This document shows positions 33,568 to 42,290 of a stretch of 53,087 bases of DNA, in pieces (the first letter of the stretch is position 1; each line of letters opens with the position of its first letter). Both the position numbers and the translations under genes were made by a program. Origin of the DNA: Eubacteriales bacterium (GTDB taxonomy: Bacteria; Bacillota; Clostridia; Oscillospirales; Oscillospiraceae); assembly GCA_030529655.1 (NCBI GenBank), contig JAUMWJ010000002.1:7010-60096 (forward strand). The letters are read 5' to 3'. The notes under the pieces are model-generated. The model did not search any database. It saw only the letters and a program-made list of their open reading frames with translations, and was not told the DNA's origin.

Positions 33568-34371
33568 ATGAAACTGACAGTTTTGACGGATAATACCACA
33601 AGAATTGATGCCTATTATGCGGGTGAGCCGGGCGTGAGTTACTATCTGGAGGACGGCGATACGCGCATTTTATTCGACACCGGCTATTCCGATGTCTATT
33701 TGCGTAATGCCGAGAAAATGGGGATTGACCTGACAGATCTGACGGCCATCGTGTTTTCCCACGGCCATGATGACCATACGCGGGGTTTACTGTATTTTCC
33801 CCGGACAGCGCGACCTGTTACCATTTACGCTCATCCCGGTGTGTTGGAGCAAAAACGATGTGACGGTCTGATGATCGGCATGGCGCTGACGCAAGAGGAA
33901 CTGGAAAAGCGGTTTACGCTCAAGCTATCCCGTGAGCCAGTGCAGCTGAGCGAAAAGCTGACCTTTTTGGGAGAGATTCCACGCACCGTGGATTTTGAGG
34001 GAAAGGAACCCATTGGTGAGCGATTTGACGGCGTAAGCTGGCAGCCGGACTACCTGCTGGACGACTCGGCATTGGCCTATCGGGGTGAGGAAGGACTATG
34101 GATCATTGCCGGATGCAGTCACGCCGGTATCTGCAACATCATCGGCTATGCAAAAAAAGTGTGCGGTGAGGAGCGAATCTGCGGTGTGATCGGTGGATTC
34201 CACTTGCTGGAGATGACACCTCGTGTTGAGAAAACCGCTGAATATCTGAGTAAAGTAAGACCGAAGCATCTGTGTCCGTGTCATTGCACCTCGTTCCATG
34301 CTCGCGCCGCGATCCATGGGCGTGTACCGATAGAAGAAGTATGTGTGGGTGACGCGCTGGTGCTTCGATAA
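33568..34371 (+). CDS. MBL-fold metallo-hydrolase
   Basis: A 267-residue metallo-beta-lactamase-fold protein of the type near archaeal DHPMR-P synthase. It shows VFSHGHDDHTRG (the H-x-H-x-D-H metal motif), AGCSHAGICNII, GGFHLL and HLCPCHCTSF. These fit two metal ions. The family often handles pterin-like or cyclic phosphates, but no specific substrate can be given. I chose ATG 33568 because MKLTVLTDNTT aligns with the family start and GAGGAGAG lies upstream. The long ORF reaching back to 33070 is antisense to aconitase X and is not coding. Confidence 0.83.
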   Translation: MKLTVLTDNTTRIDAYYAGEPGVSYYLEDGDTRILFDTGYSDVYLRNAEKMGIDLTDLTAIVFSHGHDDHTRGLLYFPRTARPVTIYAHPGVLEQKRCDGLMIGMALTQEELEKRFTLKLSREPVQLSEKLTFLGEIPRTVDFEGKEPIGERFDGVSWQPDYLLDDSALAYRGEEGLWIIAGCSHAGICNIIGYAKKVCGEERICGVIGGFHLLEMTPRVEKTAEYLSKVRPKHLCPCHCTSFHARAAIHGRVPIEEVCVGDALVLR

Positions 34372-34395
34372 ATTCCATACAAAGGAGCGATGAGT

Positions 34396-35109
34396 ATGTA
34401 CTATGAAGTGGCGAAAGAAATCCTCGAGAAAATGCCCGATGTCTACTTTGGCGCTGTGGCGGTGCGCGGTTTGGACAACACCAAATCCATTCCGGAGCTG
34501 GAGGAAATGCTGCAGGCGAATATTGCCGTTTGCGAGCAGTATTTTGAGGGCAAGAAGCCGAAAGAAACCCCTGACATCGTGCCCTACCGTGAGGCGTTTC
34601 GCGCCTTGGACATCAACCCCAATAAGTTCCTATGCTCCATTGAGGCACTATTGACCCGCATTGCCAAGGGCAAGGGTTTCCCCCATATCAACCCCATCGT
34701 GGATCTGGGTAATGCCATCTCTATTAAATACCATCTGCCCATCGGTGCCCACGATCTGGACACCATTGATGACGGTTTGCAGGTGCGTACTGCCCGTGAA
34801 GGTGATACCTTTATCGCCTTTGGCGAAACGGAGGAGGAAACCCCCGATATGGGCGAGGCCATCTACGCTTCCGGCAGCGAGGTGCGTACCCGCCGCTGGA
34901 CATGGCGGCAGAGTGAGCGCGGCAAGATCACCGAGGAGACCAAGGCAGTGCTGTTTCCCATTGACGGCTTTGCCGATGTGAATGCCAAGGAAGTCCATGA
35001 AGCTATTGACGAGTTCGTCACGCTGCTGCATCGTTTCTTCGGCGATAGCGTGAAGATCGAAACCGGTGTGGTGGATCGGGATCATCCCCGTTTCACATTC
35101 TTTGCGTAA
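34396..35109 (+). CDS. B3/4 domain protein (phenylalanyl-tRNA synthetase editing-like)
   Basis: A 237-residue protein of the B3/B4 tRNA-binding/editing domain family, related to the beta subunit of PheRS. It has family segments DIVPYREAFRALDINPNKFLCSIEALLTRI and INPIVDLGNAISIKYHLPIGAHDLDTID. Free-standing members are thought to clear mischarged tRNA or free amino-acyl adducts, a role inferred from the family. ATG 34396 is eight bases after AAGGAG, better spaced than the ATG at 34390. It follows the MBL gene by 24 bp and may be co-transcribed. Confidence 0.85.
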   Translation: MYYEVAKEILEKMPDVYFGAVAVRGLDNTKSIPELEEMLQANIAVCEQYFEGKKPKETPDIVPYREAFRALDINPNKFLCSIEALLTRIAKGKGFPHINPIVDLGNAISIKYHLPIGAHDLDTIDDGLQVRTAREGDTFIAFGETEEETPDMGEAIYASGSEVRTRRWTWRQSERGKITEETKAVLFPIDGFADVNAKEVHEAIDEFVTLLHRFFGDSVKIETGVVDRDHPRFTFFA

Positions 35110-35124
35110 AAAACTGCGGCGGAT

Positions 35125-35346
35125 ATGATGAGAGATAAGTATGTAATGAACTGTCCCTATTGCGGAGGGATGGAAGTAATCGAGGCCTGTCAAAGCGGCT
35201 ATGGAGAGGTAGCAGCAGTGGACCATGTTTTTAGAAGTGTTTCGCTTTACCATTCTGTATGCAGAAACTGCGGCAGCGTTATTCGCAGTTATGTGAAAGA
35301 GCCAGAGAAGCTGCTCAAGAGAAAAGATAGAAAAAGTGAATTCTGA
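35125..35346 (+). CDS. Small zinc-ribbon protein
   Basis: A protein of up to 73 residues with two knuckles, CPYCGG (10-15) and CRNCGS (46-51), and a basic tail rich in Lys. This is the shape of a zinc ribbon. No known family is recognised, and the start is unsure: ATG 35125, 35128 and 35146 are all possible and none has a strong ribosome site. It follows the B3/4 gene by 15 bp and precedes a terminator. Confidence 0.6.
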   Translation: MMRDKYVMNCPYCGGMEVIEACQSGYGEVAAVDHVFRSVSLYHSVCRNCGSVIRSYVKEPEKLLKRKDRKSEF

Positions 35347-35360
35347 CAGATAATAGCAGA

Positions 35361-35394
35361 CCAGCCGAGGAAAATTTCTCGGCTGGTTTTTTGT
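35361..35394. terminator. Terminator
   Basis: The perfect stem CCAGCCGAG with CTCGGCTGG is followed by TTTTTT. It ends the B3/4-zinc-ribbon unit and is convergent with the LspA-like gene. Confidence 0.85.
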
Positions 35395-35843
35395 TATTTC
35401 TTCCTCAACTCGCCGATCACGGTCAGCACCGCGCCGATGAGGATCATGAAGTCTGCCACGTTCCACACAAGGCGCTTCAGTTTCTTCCCAGGCAGTTTAG
35501 GGAAACAAATGTAGTCCGTCACGCTGCTGTGGCGGATACGGTCATAAATATTACTGATGCCGCCCAGCGTAAAAAGAACAATACCGGCTTTTGTCATGTT
35601 GCCTTTTTGTAAAAAATGAGGGAGAAAATAGGATAAAACAGCCAGGAGAGACACACAAGGGAAAACACTTGACAGAGCTGTATTCTTCTTGCATAATCCG
35701 AAAATCAAGCCGTCGTTTTCTAAATGCGTCAGTGTCAGCTGTCCCTGAAAGAGGGAAGCGGTCAATTTACCCTGCCGGGATAGGTGCTTAAAAAGACGAT
35801 CCAGCAAAAACAGAATAAGGGCAATGAGAAATACGAGCCACAT
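35394..35843 (-). CDS. Signal peptidase II (LspA)-like aspartic membrane protease
   Basis: A 149-residue protein with four hydrophobic segments. The LspA framework is visible: D15 in the first helix (ILFLLDRLF), NDGLIFG in place of the usual N-x-G-A-A-F-G, SNIYDRIRHSSVTDYI with the first catalytic Asp, and WNVADF with the second. The catalytic pair is kept but the substrate-loop motif is degenerate, so it may be a paralogue of the main lspA and not necessarily the lipoprotein peptidase. It is 12 bp after the rhomboid gene. Confidence 0.72.
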   Translation of the reverse strand: MWLVFLIALILFLLDRLFKHLSRQGKLTASLFQGQLTLTHLENDGLIFGLCKKNTALSSVFPCVSLLAVLSYFLPHFLQKGNMTKAGIVLFTLGGISNIYDRIRHSSVTDYICFPKLPGKKLKRLVWNVADFMILIGAVLTVIGELRKK

Positions 35844-35855
35844 AAGAAAATCTCC

Positions 35856-36428
35856 TTACCGTCTATGCCGATGGGGCAGAGTGAAACCAAATACAATACC
35901 GCACACACCGCCCACAATATGAGTCATTTGTGACACATTATCGCTTTTCAGCAGCCCATCGGCAATTTCGCCGCCTAAGTAAAAAACAACCACCAGTATT
36001 AAGGTCAGAGGAATACCCCCACGCTTCATTTCCGTGAACGAGGAGAGGACGATCATCATGAACACCACGCCGCTGGCACCCAGAAGTGCCGAACCGGGGA
36101 AGAAAATAAACTGCACCAAACCGGTGACAAGAGCGGTAATGGCAATGGTCAGCACGATGGTGCGGCTGCCGTATTTTTCCTCCAAAGCGGGGCCAACCAA
36201 TAACAGTAACAGCATATTACCCATGTAGTGGGCATAGCCGGAGTGACCCAACACATGGCCGAAAAAGCGGATATAGGTCAAAGGATCGGCCAGCGAGGCA
36301 CGGTAAACGCAGAATAACTGCGTGGTGCTCCGACCGCCGGTCAGACTGTCCAGCAAAAGCGTGCCGAGACTTAGCAGCGCAAAGGTCAAAACAGCAGGAG
36401 AATTAAATCGAATCACCAATTTTTTCAC
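35856..36428 (-). CDS. Rhomboid-family intramembrane serine protease
   Basis: A 190-residue protein with six likely membrane helices. The rhomboid hallmarks are present: YAHYMGNMLLLLLVGPALEEKYGS in the second helix, the nucleophile motif GASGVVFMM, and a histidine in the last helix (MTHIVGGVCGIVFGF) to complete the Ser-His dyad. It starts at ATG 36428. It is paired with the LspA-like gene, giving two membrane proteases in one operon. Confidence 0.85.
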   Translation of the reverse strand: MKKLVIRFNSPAVLTFALLSLGTLLLDSLTGGRSTTQLFCVYRASLADPLTYIRFFGHVLGHSGYAHYMGNMLLLLLVGPALEEKYGSRTIVLTIAITALVTGLVQFIFFPGSALLGASGVVFMMIVLSSFTEMKRGGIPLTLILVVVFYLGGEIADGLLKSDNVSQMTHIVGGVCGIVFGFTLPHRHRR

Positions 36429-36506
36429 GATGATTTCCTCTTTTCAAATAGTAGTAAAAGGATTATAATACATAAAACAGAAATTGTAAATAAAGGAGAG
36501 CCCTCT

Positions 36507-37580
36507 ATGAAAAAGGCGTTCAAGGTGATTTTGTGTGTTCTGCTTGCCGTTTTAATGCTTGGAGTGGGATACTTTGTCTATGTGCTGATTGACTATCACC
36601 GGGTTGGCAATGAAGTGATAGATTGTTACGGCGGTAAAACCGAAAAGGTCAAGATTGGCGAGGATTATGATGCTGTATCATGGAATATCGGCTTTGGTGC
36701 CTATGAGAGCGACTACGGCTTTTTCATGGACGGCGGTACGGAGTCCTGGGCATGGAGCAAAGAACGCCTGCACGCCAACATGGAGAAGATCACCGATTTA
36801 CTGCAACAGCAAAATGCGCAGTTTATGACGCTGCAGGAGGTGGACACCGATGCCACCCGCACTTATCACACCAATGAATATGCCATGCTGCAGGAAAGAC
36901 TGAGCAGCTGCCATTATGACGATCTTTATGTATGCAACTATGATTCCCCGTTTTTGATGTATCCGCTGACACAGCCACATGGAAAATCCGTTTCGGGCAT
37001 TGCCACTTTTTCGCAGTTCGGTATCAGGTCAGCAGAGCGTGTGGAACTGCCCGTGGAGCACGGCCTGATGAAGCTGCTGGATCTGGACCGCTGCTACTCC
37101 AAGGGTTATATCCCTGTGGAGAACGGCAAGGAGTTGGTGCTTTATAACACCCATTTGTCGGCCTACACCTCGGACGGTCAGATTGCCACGCAGCAGCTTG
37201 AAATGCTGCTGCAGGATATGCAGGGCGAGTATGAGGCAGGGAACTATGTGATCTGTGGCGGCGACTTCAACAAGGATCTTTTGGGTGATTCCAGCCAATA
37301 TTTCGGCAAGTGCGAAAAAGAGTATACTTGGGCGCAGCCTCTGCCGGAGGGTATTTTTGACGGCACGAATCTTAAACTGGTGGCACCGCTGGACGAGGAA
37401 AATCCCGTGCCAAGCGGACGCAATGCCGATGGGCCCTATCATAAGGGGCAGTTTGTGCTGACCATCGACGGCTTTGTGGTGTCGGATAATGTGGAGGTGA
37501 CGGGGTCTGATGTCATTGATACAGGATTTGCCTATTCCGACCATAATCCGATACATATGTCTTTCAAATTGGCGAAATAA
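36507..37580 (+). CDS. Endonuclease/exonuclease/phosphatase-family protein
   Basis: A 357-residue protein with an N-terminal transmembrane anchor (8-28) and an EEP domain. Motifs include the VSWNIGFGAY start, MTLQEVDTDATRTY (Glu metal ligand), LYNTHLSAY, ICGGDFNKDLLG and the final SDHNPIHMSF (His). As an extracellular EEP protein it could be a phosphodiesterase, sphingomyelinase-like or nuclease enzyme. The domain alone does not decide. AAAGGAGAG lies before the ATG, and a TATAAT is seen about 40 bp upstream. Confidence 0.85.
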   Translation: MKKAFKVILCVLLAVLMLGVGYFVYVLIDYHRVGNEVIDCYGGKTEKVKIGEDYDAVSWNIGFGAYESDYGFFMDGGTESWAWSKERLHANMEKITDLLQQQNAQFMTLQEVDTDATRTYHTNEYAMLQERLSSCHYDDLYVCNYDSPFLMYPLTQPHGKSVSGIATFSQFGIRSAERVELPVEHGLMKLLDLDRCYSKGYIPVENGKELVLYNTHLSAYTSDGQIATQQLEMLLQDMQGEYEAGNYVICGGDFNKDLLGDSSQYFGKCEKEYTWAQPLPEGIFDGTNLKLVAPLDEENPVPSGRNADGPYHKGQFVLTIDGFVVSDNVEVTGSDVIDTGFAYSDHNPIHMSFKLAK

Positions 37581-37709
37581 ACGGCTTTGCAACCATTTGC
37601 AACCGCCGGTTGACAAATTGACAAGTCAGCTTTATGGCGTGTAAAGGGGAAATTATGCTATGGTTTTGGTACCGGAACAATCCGGAAAACTGAAGTCGAG
37701 GTATTGGAT

Positions 37710-38690
37710 ATGATATTAGCAGATAAGATTATCGACCTGCGCAAAAAGAACGGTTGGTCGCAGGAGGAACTGGCGGAAAAACTGAACGTGACACGCCAGT
37801 CTATTTCTAAATGGGAGGGCGCACAGTCTACGCCCGATTTAAATAAGATATTGGCTATGTCCCAGCTTTTCGGCGTGTCCACGGACTACCTCCTGAAGGA
37901 TGAGCAGGGCGAGGTGGAGTATATCGCCACCGAGGAGCAGAGTGCCGTGCGCAAGGTGTCCATGGAGGAGGCAAACGCCTACCTCAACGTGACAAAGCGA
38001 GTGAGCAAGTGGATCGCATTGGGCGTGGCACTGTGTATCGCATCACCAATCTGCTTGATCCTGCTGGCAGGGCAGGCGGACGCCGGTCATATCAGCGAGG
38101 GTTTTGCCGTGGGTATCGGCATGCTGGTGCTGCTTGTGATGGTAGCCGCCGCCGTGGCGTTGTTCATTTCCTCGGGCATGAAGCGCAAGCCCTACGAATA
38201 CTTGGAATCTGAGATCATCGAAACGGCATACGGTGTCAGCGGCATGCTCCGCGAAAAGCAGGAGAGCTATCGTAGTACCTATGTGCGCCGCTTGGTGCTG
38301 GGCATTTGCCTTTGTATTCTGTCCGTTGTGCCGTTGATGATGGCGGCGATGATGCACTACACCAGCGCCAATATGATGGCGATCATCGGTGTGGGCGTGT
38401 TGCTGTTCGTGGTGGCCATCGGCGTGTTCCTGATTATCTTGGCGGCTATGCCGTGGAGCGCCATGCAGAAGCTTTTGGAAGAGGGTGACTATGCCCGTCA
38501 GAATAAGGGCGAAAAGGGTAAGCGCAATTCCGCCATTTCCTCCGCCTACTGGCTGACGGCTGTGGCAGTGTTCCTGTGCTGGAGCTTTGTCACCAATGCA
38601 TGGGATCGTACATGGATCGTATGGCCCATTGCCGGCGTGCTATATCCGGCGCTGATGGGGATTTTGGGTGCGTTCAAAAAGGAAAACTGA
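37710..38690 (+). CDS. XRE-family regulator with membrane domain
   Basis: A 326-residue protein. The N-terminal helix-turn-helix is of the Cro/C1 type (about 1-60: LADKIIDLRKKNGWSQEELAEKL, VTRQSISKWEGAQSTPDLNKI). After a linker it has five or so membrane helices (about 95-310) with a short cytosolic stretch between. This architecture is common in Clostridia and may link membrane state to gene control, as an inference. ATG 37710 follows GAGG at proper spacing. The TTG 37704 is less likely. Confidence 0.85.
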   Translation: MILADKIIDLRKKNGWSQEELAEKLNVTRQSISKWEGAQSTPDLNKILAMSQLFGVSTDYLLKDEQGEVEYIATEEQSAVRKVSMEEANAYLNVTKRVSKWIALGVALCIASPICLILLAGQADAGHISEGFAVGIGMLVLLVMVAAAVALFISSGMKRKPYEYLESEIIETAYGVSGMLREKQESYRSTYVRRLVLGICLCILSVVPLMMAAMMHYTSANMMAIIGVGVLLFVVAIGVFLIILAAMPWSAMQKLLEEGDYARQNKGEKGKRNSAISSAYWLTAVAVFLCWSFVTNAWDRTWIVWPIAGVLYPALMGILGAFKKEN

Positions 38691-38695
38691 ATCTG

Positions 38696-38730
38696 ATACC
38701 TGCCTGCTGAAATAGCGGGCAGGTATTTTT
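38696..38730 (+). terminator. Terminator after the membrane XRE gene
   Basis: The stem ATACCTGCC with GGCAGGTAT has a TGCTGAAATAGCG loop and is followed by TTTTT. Confidence 0.8.
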
Positions 38731-38765
38731 GTGGATAAAATTTTACAAAAAGTTCAAAAAGGGGG

Positions 38766-38794
38766 TTGCAAAGAGGAAAATAGTGTGTTATAGT
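38766..38794 (+). promoter_or_regulatory. Sigma-A promoter of the riboswitch-AGCS unit
   Basis: TTGCAA (38766-38771) is followed after 17 bp by TATAGT (38789-38794), giving a transcript start near 38801, before the riboswitch. Confidence 0.65.
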
Positions 38795-38834
38795 TCACAC
38801 ATCAATTTCATATTGCCCCTATGAGTCTTTAAGA

Positions 38835-38945
38835 ATCCGCAAGGAAACTGAAAGAGGAGGGGGCTCTGGAGAATCCCATTCAGTTGGGTGCCGAAGGTGT
38901 AAGGCTTGTATGAGCTGAATCTCTCAGGCAAAAGGACAGAGAAAA
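38835..38945 (+). promoter_or_regulatory. Glycine riboswitch
   Basis: The conserved glycine aptamer core is easily seen: CTCTGGAGA, then GTGCCGAAGG near 38888, and the near-invariant CTCTCAGGCAAAAGGACAGAG at 38921-38941. Only one full aptamer is present. 38821-38860 could hold the partial partner helix typical of singlet types. It lies between the promoter and an AGCS symporter gene, so it should sense glycine and control its uptake. Confidence 0.92.
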
Positions 38946-38969
38946 CGGACGGTATGTCTGTTTCTGTTG

Positions 38970-39006
38970 CTCCAGAGTCGCTGTTTGGCGGCTCTTTTAT
39001 TTTTTA
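38970..39006 (+). terminator. Riboswitch expression-platform terminator
   Basis: GAGTCGC (38975-38981) pairs with GCGGCTC (38988-38994) through one G-U pair, followed by TTTTATTTTTT. CTCCAGAG (38970-38977) is complementary to CTCTGGAG at the aptamer's 5' side (38864-38871), giving a possible anti-terminator. This suggests glycine turns expression off, though the overlap is just three bases. Confidence 0.7.
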
Positions 39007-39019
39007 GGAGGAAAGAAAA

Positions 39020-40420
39020 ATGTTCCAAGAAGTATTGTACAACATTGTTTGCAAAATCAATGAGTACCTGTCCAACTACATACTGGTGTTCCTGCTGGTC
39101 GGCGTTGGTCTGTGGTATTCCATTCGGACGCGCTTCGTGCAGGTGCGCTGCTTCGGCGAGGGTATGAGGAAGGTGTTCGGCGATCTGAAGCTGAACGGCG
39201 GCAGGCAGGAGAAGGGCATGAGCTCCTTCCAGGCTCTGGCCACCGCCATTGCCGCACAGGTCGGTACCGGCAACATCATCGGTGCCTCCGGCGCTATCCT
39301 GACCGGCGGTCCCGGCGCTATTTTCTGGATGTGGGTCATCGCTTTCTTCGGCATGGCTACCATCTACGCAGAAGCCGTTCTGGCACAGAAGACCCGTATC
39401 GTCGGCACCGATGGCGAGATCAAGGGCGGCCCCGTGTATTATATCATCACCGCCTTCAAGGGTAAGTTCGGTAAGTTCCTGGCAGGCTTCTTTGCTGTTT
39501 CCATCATTCTGGCGCTGGGCTTCATGGGCTGCATGGTGCAGTCCAACTCCATCGGCTCCACCATGGAAACCGCATTCGGTATCCCTAGCTGGATCCTGGG
39601 CGTGGTGCTGGTCATCGTGTGTGCCATCATCTTCCTGGGCGGCGTGCAGCGTCTGGCTGCCGTCACCGAAAAGATCGTGCCCATCATGGCAGGTCTGTTC
39701 CTGCTGGGCGGTCTGGTGATCCTCGTGGTACGCATCAAGTACGTTCCCGCTACCATCGGCATGATCTTCAAGTATGCCTTCCAGCCCCAGGCCATCATCG
39801 GCGGCGGTGTGGGTGCTGCCCTCAAGACGGCTATCAGCCAGGGTGCCAAGCGCGGCCTGTTCTCCAATGAGGCCGGTATGGGTTCTACCCCTCACGCACA
39901 CGCACAGGCTAACGTGGCCAAGCCTCACGATCAGGGTATCGTGGCCATGATCGGTGTGTTCATCGATACCTTCGTGGTGCTGACCCTCAATGCGCTGGTC
40001 ATCATCTGCACCCTGTATACCAAGGGTGGCCCCCTCTACGAGTGCGGCGCCGTGGCAGCAAGCGGTCTGGGTAAGGCCAATCTGGCACAGACGGCATTCG
40101 GCATGGTCATGGGTGGCAGCCTGGGTGCAAAGTTCGTGGCCATCTGCCTGCTGTTCTTCGCATTCTCCACCGTGCTGAGCTGGAATATGTTCGGTAAGAT
40201 CAACGCACAGTATCTGTTCAAGAAACGTGATCCCAAGAAGGTCACCGTGGTTTATACGCTGATCGCTTTGGTCTTCGTGTTCCTGGGCACTCTGGCCAGC
40301 AACGACCTGGTGTGGGAGCTGACGGATATGTTTAACAATCTGATCGTTCTGCCTAACGCCATTGCTCTGTTTGCACTGACCGGTATGGTCATTGCCGCAT
40401 TGAAAGAGGCTAAAAAGTAA
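39020..40420 (+). CDS. Sodium:alanine/glycine symporter (AGCS family)
   Basis: A 466-residue transporter with about eleven transmembrane helices. AGCS signatures are GTGNIIGASGAILTGGPGAIFWMW, FGMATIYAEAVLAQKTR and FSNEAGMGSTPHAHAQA. It probably takes up glycine or alanine with Na+. The riboswitch upstream points to glycine. AGGAGG stands before the ATG at 39020. High use of GGC, CTG and CGT codons suggests strong expression. A long antisense ORF over this gene is a shadow. Its terminator is at 40433. Confidence 0.93.
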   Translation: MFQEVLYNIVCKINEYLSNYILVFLLVGVGLWYSIRTRFVQVRCFGEGMRKVFGDLKLNGGRQEKGMSSFQALATAIAAQVGTGNIIGASGAILTGGPGAIFWMWVIAFFGMATIYAEAVLAQKTRIVGTDGEIKGGPVYYIITAFKGKFGKFLAGFFAVSIILALGFMGCMVQSNSIGSTMETAFGIPSWILGVVLVIVCAIIFLGGVQRLAAVTEKIVPIMAGLFLLGGLVILVVRIKYVPATIGMIFKYAFQPQAIIGGGVGAALKTAISQGAKRGLFSNEAGMGSTPHAHAQANVAKPHDQGIVAMIGVFIDTFVVLTLNALVIICTLYTKGGPLYECGAVAASGLGKANLAQTAFGMVMGGSLGAKFVAICLLFFAFSTVLSWNMFGKINAQYLFKKRDPKKVTVVYTLIALVFVFLGTLASNDLVWELTDMFNNLIVLPNAIALFALTGMVIAALKEAKK

Positions 40421-40432
40421 ATGAATGCAGAG

Positions 40433-40466
40433 AGATCCGGCGGTGTTGCAGCCGCCGGATCTTTTT
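40433..40466 (+). terminator. Terminator after the AGCS gene
   Basis: The perfect stem AGATCCGGCGG with CCGCCGGATCT is followed by five T residues. Confidence 0.88.
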
Positions 40467-40499
40467 GCTGAAAATACGCAGAAAAAATAAAAATGGGGG

Positions 40500-40528
40500 T
40501 TGACAATCGCGGTGTCATACGGTATACT
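40500..40528 (+). promoter_or_regulatory. tRNA-Ala promoter
   Basis: TTGACA (40500-40505) is followed after 17 bp by TATACT (40523-40528), 46 bp before the tRNA. Confidence 0.8.
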
Positions 40529-40573
40529 AAGCAAGTCGTCAGGGAACAGAACGGACGATGGACAACCGAATAT

Positions 40574-40649
<76 letters not shown>

Positions 40650-40657
40650 ACAAGAAG

Positions 40658-40696
40658 CCTTGGAAACCTTGTGTTTCCAAGGATTTTGTTTTTTTG
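40658..40696 (+). terminator. Terminator after tRNA-Ala
   Basis: The stem CCTTGGAAAC with GTTTCCAAGG and a CTTGT loop is followed by a run ending in seven T residues. Confidence 0.85.
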
Positions 40697-40870
40697 GCAA
40701 TAAATTCAAATTGCGTATCGGCAATAAATTGCGCCTTGTTTACCCCTATTATACCCCTACGGGAGCTTTACCCTATGGGCGTAATGTCATGAAGAAAAAC
40801 TTATCGCCAAATGCTTGGTTAAATCTGTTGATAGAATTTTTTGATGGAGTCCATCTCATGCAGATAAAGT
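40697..40870. other. A+T-rich non-coding stretch after the tRNA
   Basis: No supported gene is present. Two near-repeats (GGCAATAAATTCAAATTGCG and GGCAATAAATTGCG) and a TACCCCT/TACCCCT doublet are seen. The only ORF on this strand is a short one of about 34 codons without a known product. Tracts like this after tRNA genes are often scars of integrated elements, but no attachment repeat or integrase remnant could be shown. Confidence 0.4.
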
Positions 40871-40903
40871 CAATCGGAGGTCTTATATAAAGACCTCCGA
40901 TTG
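40871..40903. terminator. Hairpin near the pgi 3' end
   Basis: A perfect 14-bp stem (CAATCGGAGGTCTT with AAGACCTCCGATTG) has a short AT loop. T-runs on both sides are weak. It most likely terminates or stabilises the minus-strand pgi transcript. Confidence 0.6.
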
Positions 40904-40934
40904 TACTATGTTTATATCTTATTTCATAGTGGAA

Positions 40935-42272
40935 TTAAGTATTCAACTTCTTCAGCAGCTCAGCACGCATTTCTTCATAGCCGGGTTTGCCGAGGAGGGC
41001 AAACATGTTCGTCTTGTAGGCCTCCACACCGGGCTGATCGAAGGGATTCACATCCAGCAGATAGCCGCTCAAGCCGCAGGCATATTCGAAGAAATAGATC
41101 ATTTCGCCGAGGGTGAATGCGTTCTTCTGCCCCACACGCATGATGATGTTGGGCACGCCGCCCTCTACGTGAGCGAGAAGCGTGCCGTCCATGGCCTGTG
41201 TGGCGATGAAGTCCATAGACTTTCCGGCAAGGAAGTTCAGGCCGTCGCCGTTGACCTCGTCATAGGGAACGGGATTCTCGTCCTTGGACGCACCAAAGCG
41301 TACCACGGATTCGAAGATATGACGCTCACCCTGCTGGATATACTGACCCATAGAGTGCAGGTCAGCCGTGAATTCCACGCTGGCAGGGAACAGGCCCTTA
41401 TTCTCTTTGCCTTCGGATTCACCGTAAAGCTGTTTCCACCACTCTGCCATAAAACGGAAAGAAGGCTCGTAAGCAGCGAGGATCTCAATGCGTTTGCCGC
41501 TGTGATAGAGTTCATACCGTGCGGCAGCATACCGCCAGGCGGGATTACTTGCCATATCGTCCACGGTGCAGGTTTTCTGCATAGCGGCAGCGCCGTTCAT
41601 CAGCTCGTCAATGTCAATGCCTGCCACAGCGATGGGCAGCAACCCCACGGCGGTCAGCACGCTGTAACGACCGCCCACATCATCAGGTACCACAAAGGTT
41701 TCGTAGCCATTCTCGTTAGCAAGAGATTTCAACGCACCTTTTTCGCGGTCAGTAGTGGCATAGATACGCTTGGCGGCCTCGTTTTTGCCATATTTTTCTT
41801 CCAACATGCGGCGGAAAAAACGGAATGCCACGGCAGGCTCGGTAGTAGTGCCGGATTTGGAGATTACATTGACGGAAAAATCCACGCCGTCCAACAGTTC
41901 TATGGTTTCGCTGAGCTGTTCGGAGGACAGACCGTTGCCGATGAAGTAAATGTTGGGTGTGTTCTTCTTTTTGAGGTTATAGTTAGGGGAGCACAGACAC
42001 TCAATCACACCGCGTGCGCCCAAGTAGGAGCCACCGATGCCAATGACCACCAGCGCCTGCGAGTCGCTTTGGATTTTTGTAGCCGCTTTCTTGATACGGG
42101 CAAACTCCTCGCGGTCATAGTCGGTGGGCAGATGTACCCAGCCAGTGAAGTCGCTGCCCGCGCCGTTGCCTTTTTGCAGATGCTCATGAGCGACTTTCAG
42201 GCGAGAGGATCGAGCAGAGATGTAGTTGGCCTGTAAAAACTGTCTTGTATTTGATAAATCAATGTGAATCAT
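40935..42272 (-). CDS. pgi: Glucose-6-phosphate isomerase
   Basis: Pgi interconverts glucose 6-phosphate and fructose 6-phosphate. The 445-residue protein has [26 protein letters not shown] and the [14 protein letters not shown] sugar-phosphate motif. The C-terminal half has the GQYIQQG active-site stretch and DQPGVEAYK with the C-terminal Lys. Length is typical for short bacterial forms. AAGAGG lies before ATG 42272. It is the third gene of the GH-GH65-pgi operon, 18 bp after GH65, which fits its role of feeding the phosphorolysis product into glycolysis. Confidence 0.95.
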   Translation of the reverse strand: MIHIDLSNTRQFLQANYISARSSRLKVAHEHLQKGNGAGSDFTGWVHLPTDYDREEFARIKKAATKIQSDSQALVVIGIGGSYLGARGVIECLCSPNYNLKKKNTPNIYFIGNGLSSEQLSETIELLDGVDFSVNVISKSGTTTEPAVAFRFFRRMLEEKYGKNEAAKRIYATTDREKGALKSLANENGYETFVVPDDVGGRYSVLTAVGLLPIAVAGIDIDELMNGAAAMQKTCTVDDMASNPAWRYAAARYELYHSGKRIEILAAYEPSFRFMAEWWKQLYGESEGKENKGLFPASVEFTADLHSMGQYIQQGERHIFESVVRFGASKDENPVPYDEVNGDGLNFLAGKSMDFIATQAMDGTLLAHVEGGVPNIIMRVGQKNAFTLGEMIYFFEYACGLSGYLLDVNPFDQPGVEAYKTNMFALLGKPGYEEMRAELLKKLNT

Positions 42273-42290
42273 AGAAAAGCCTCTTGTTTA

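Noticed and set aside
40908..42236. A 442-codon ORF antisense to pgi
   Set aside because: pgi on the other strand has full family motifs, and the antisense product has none.
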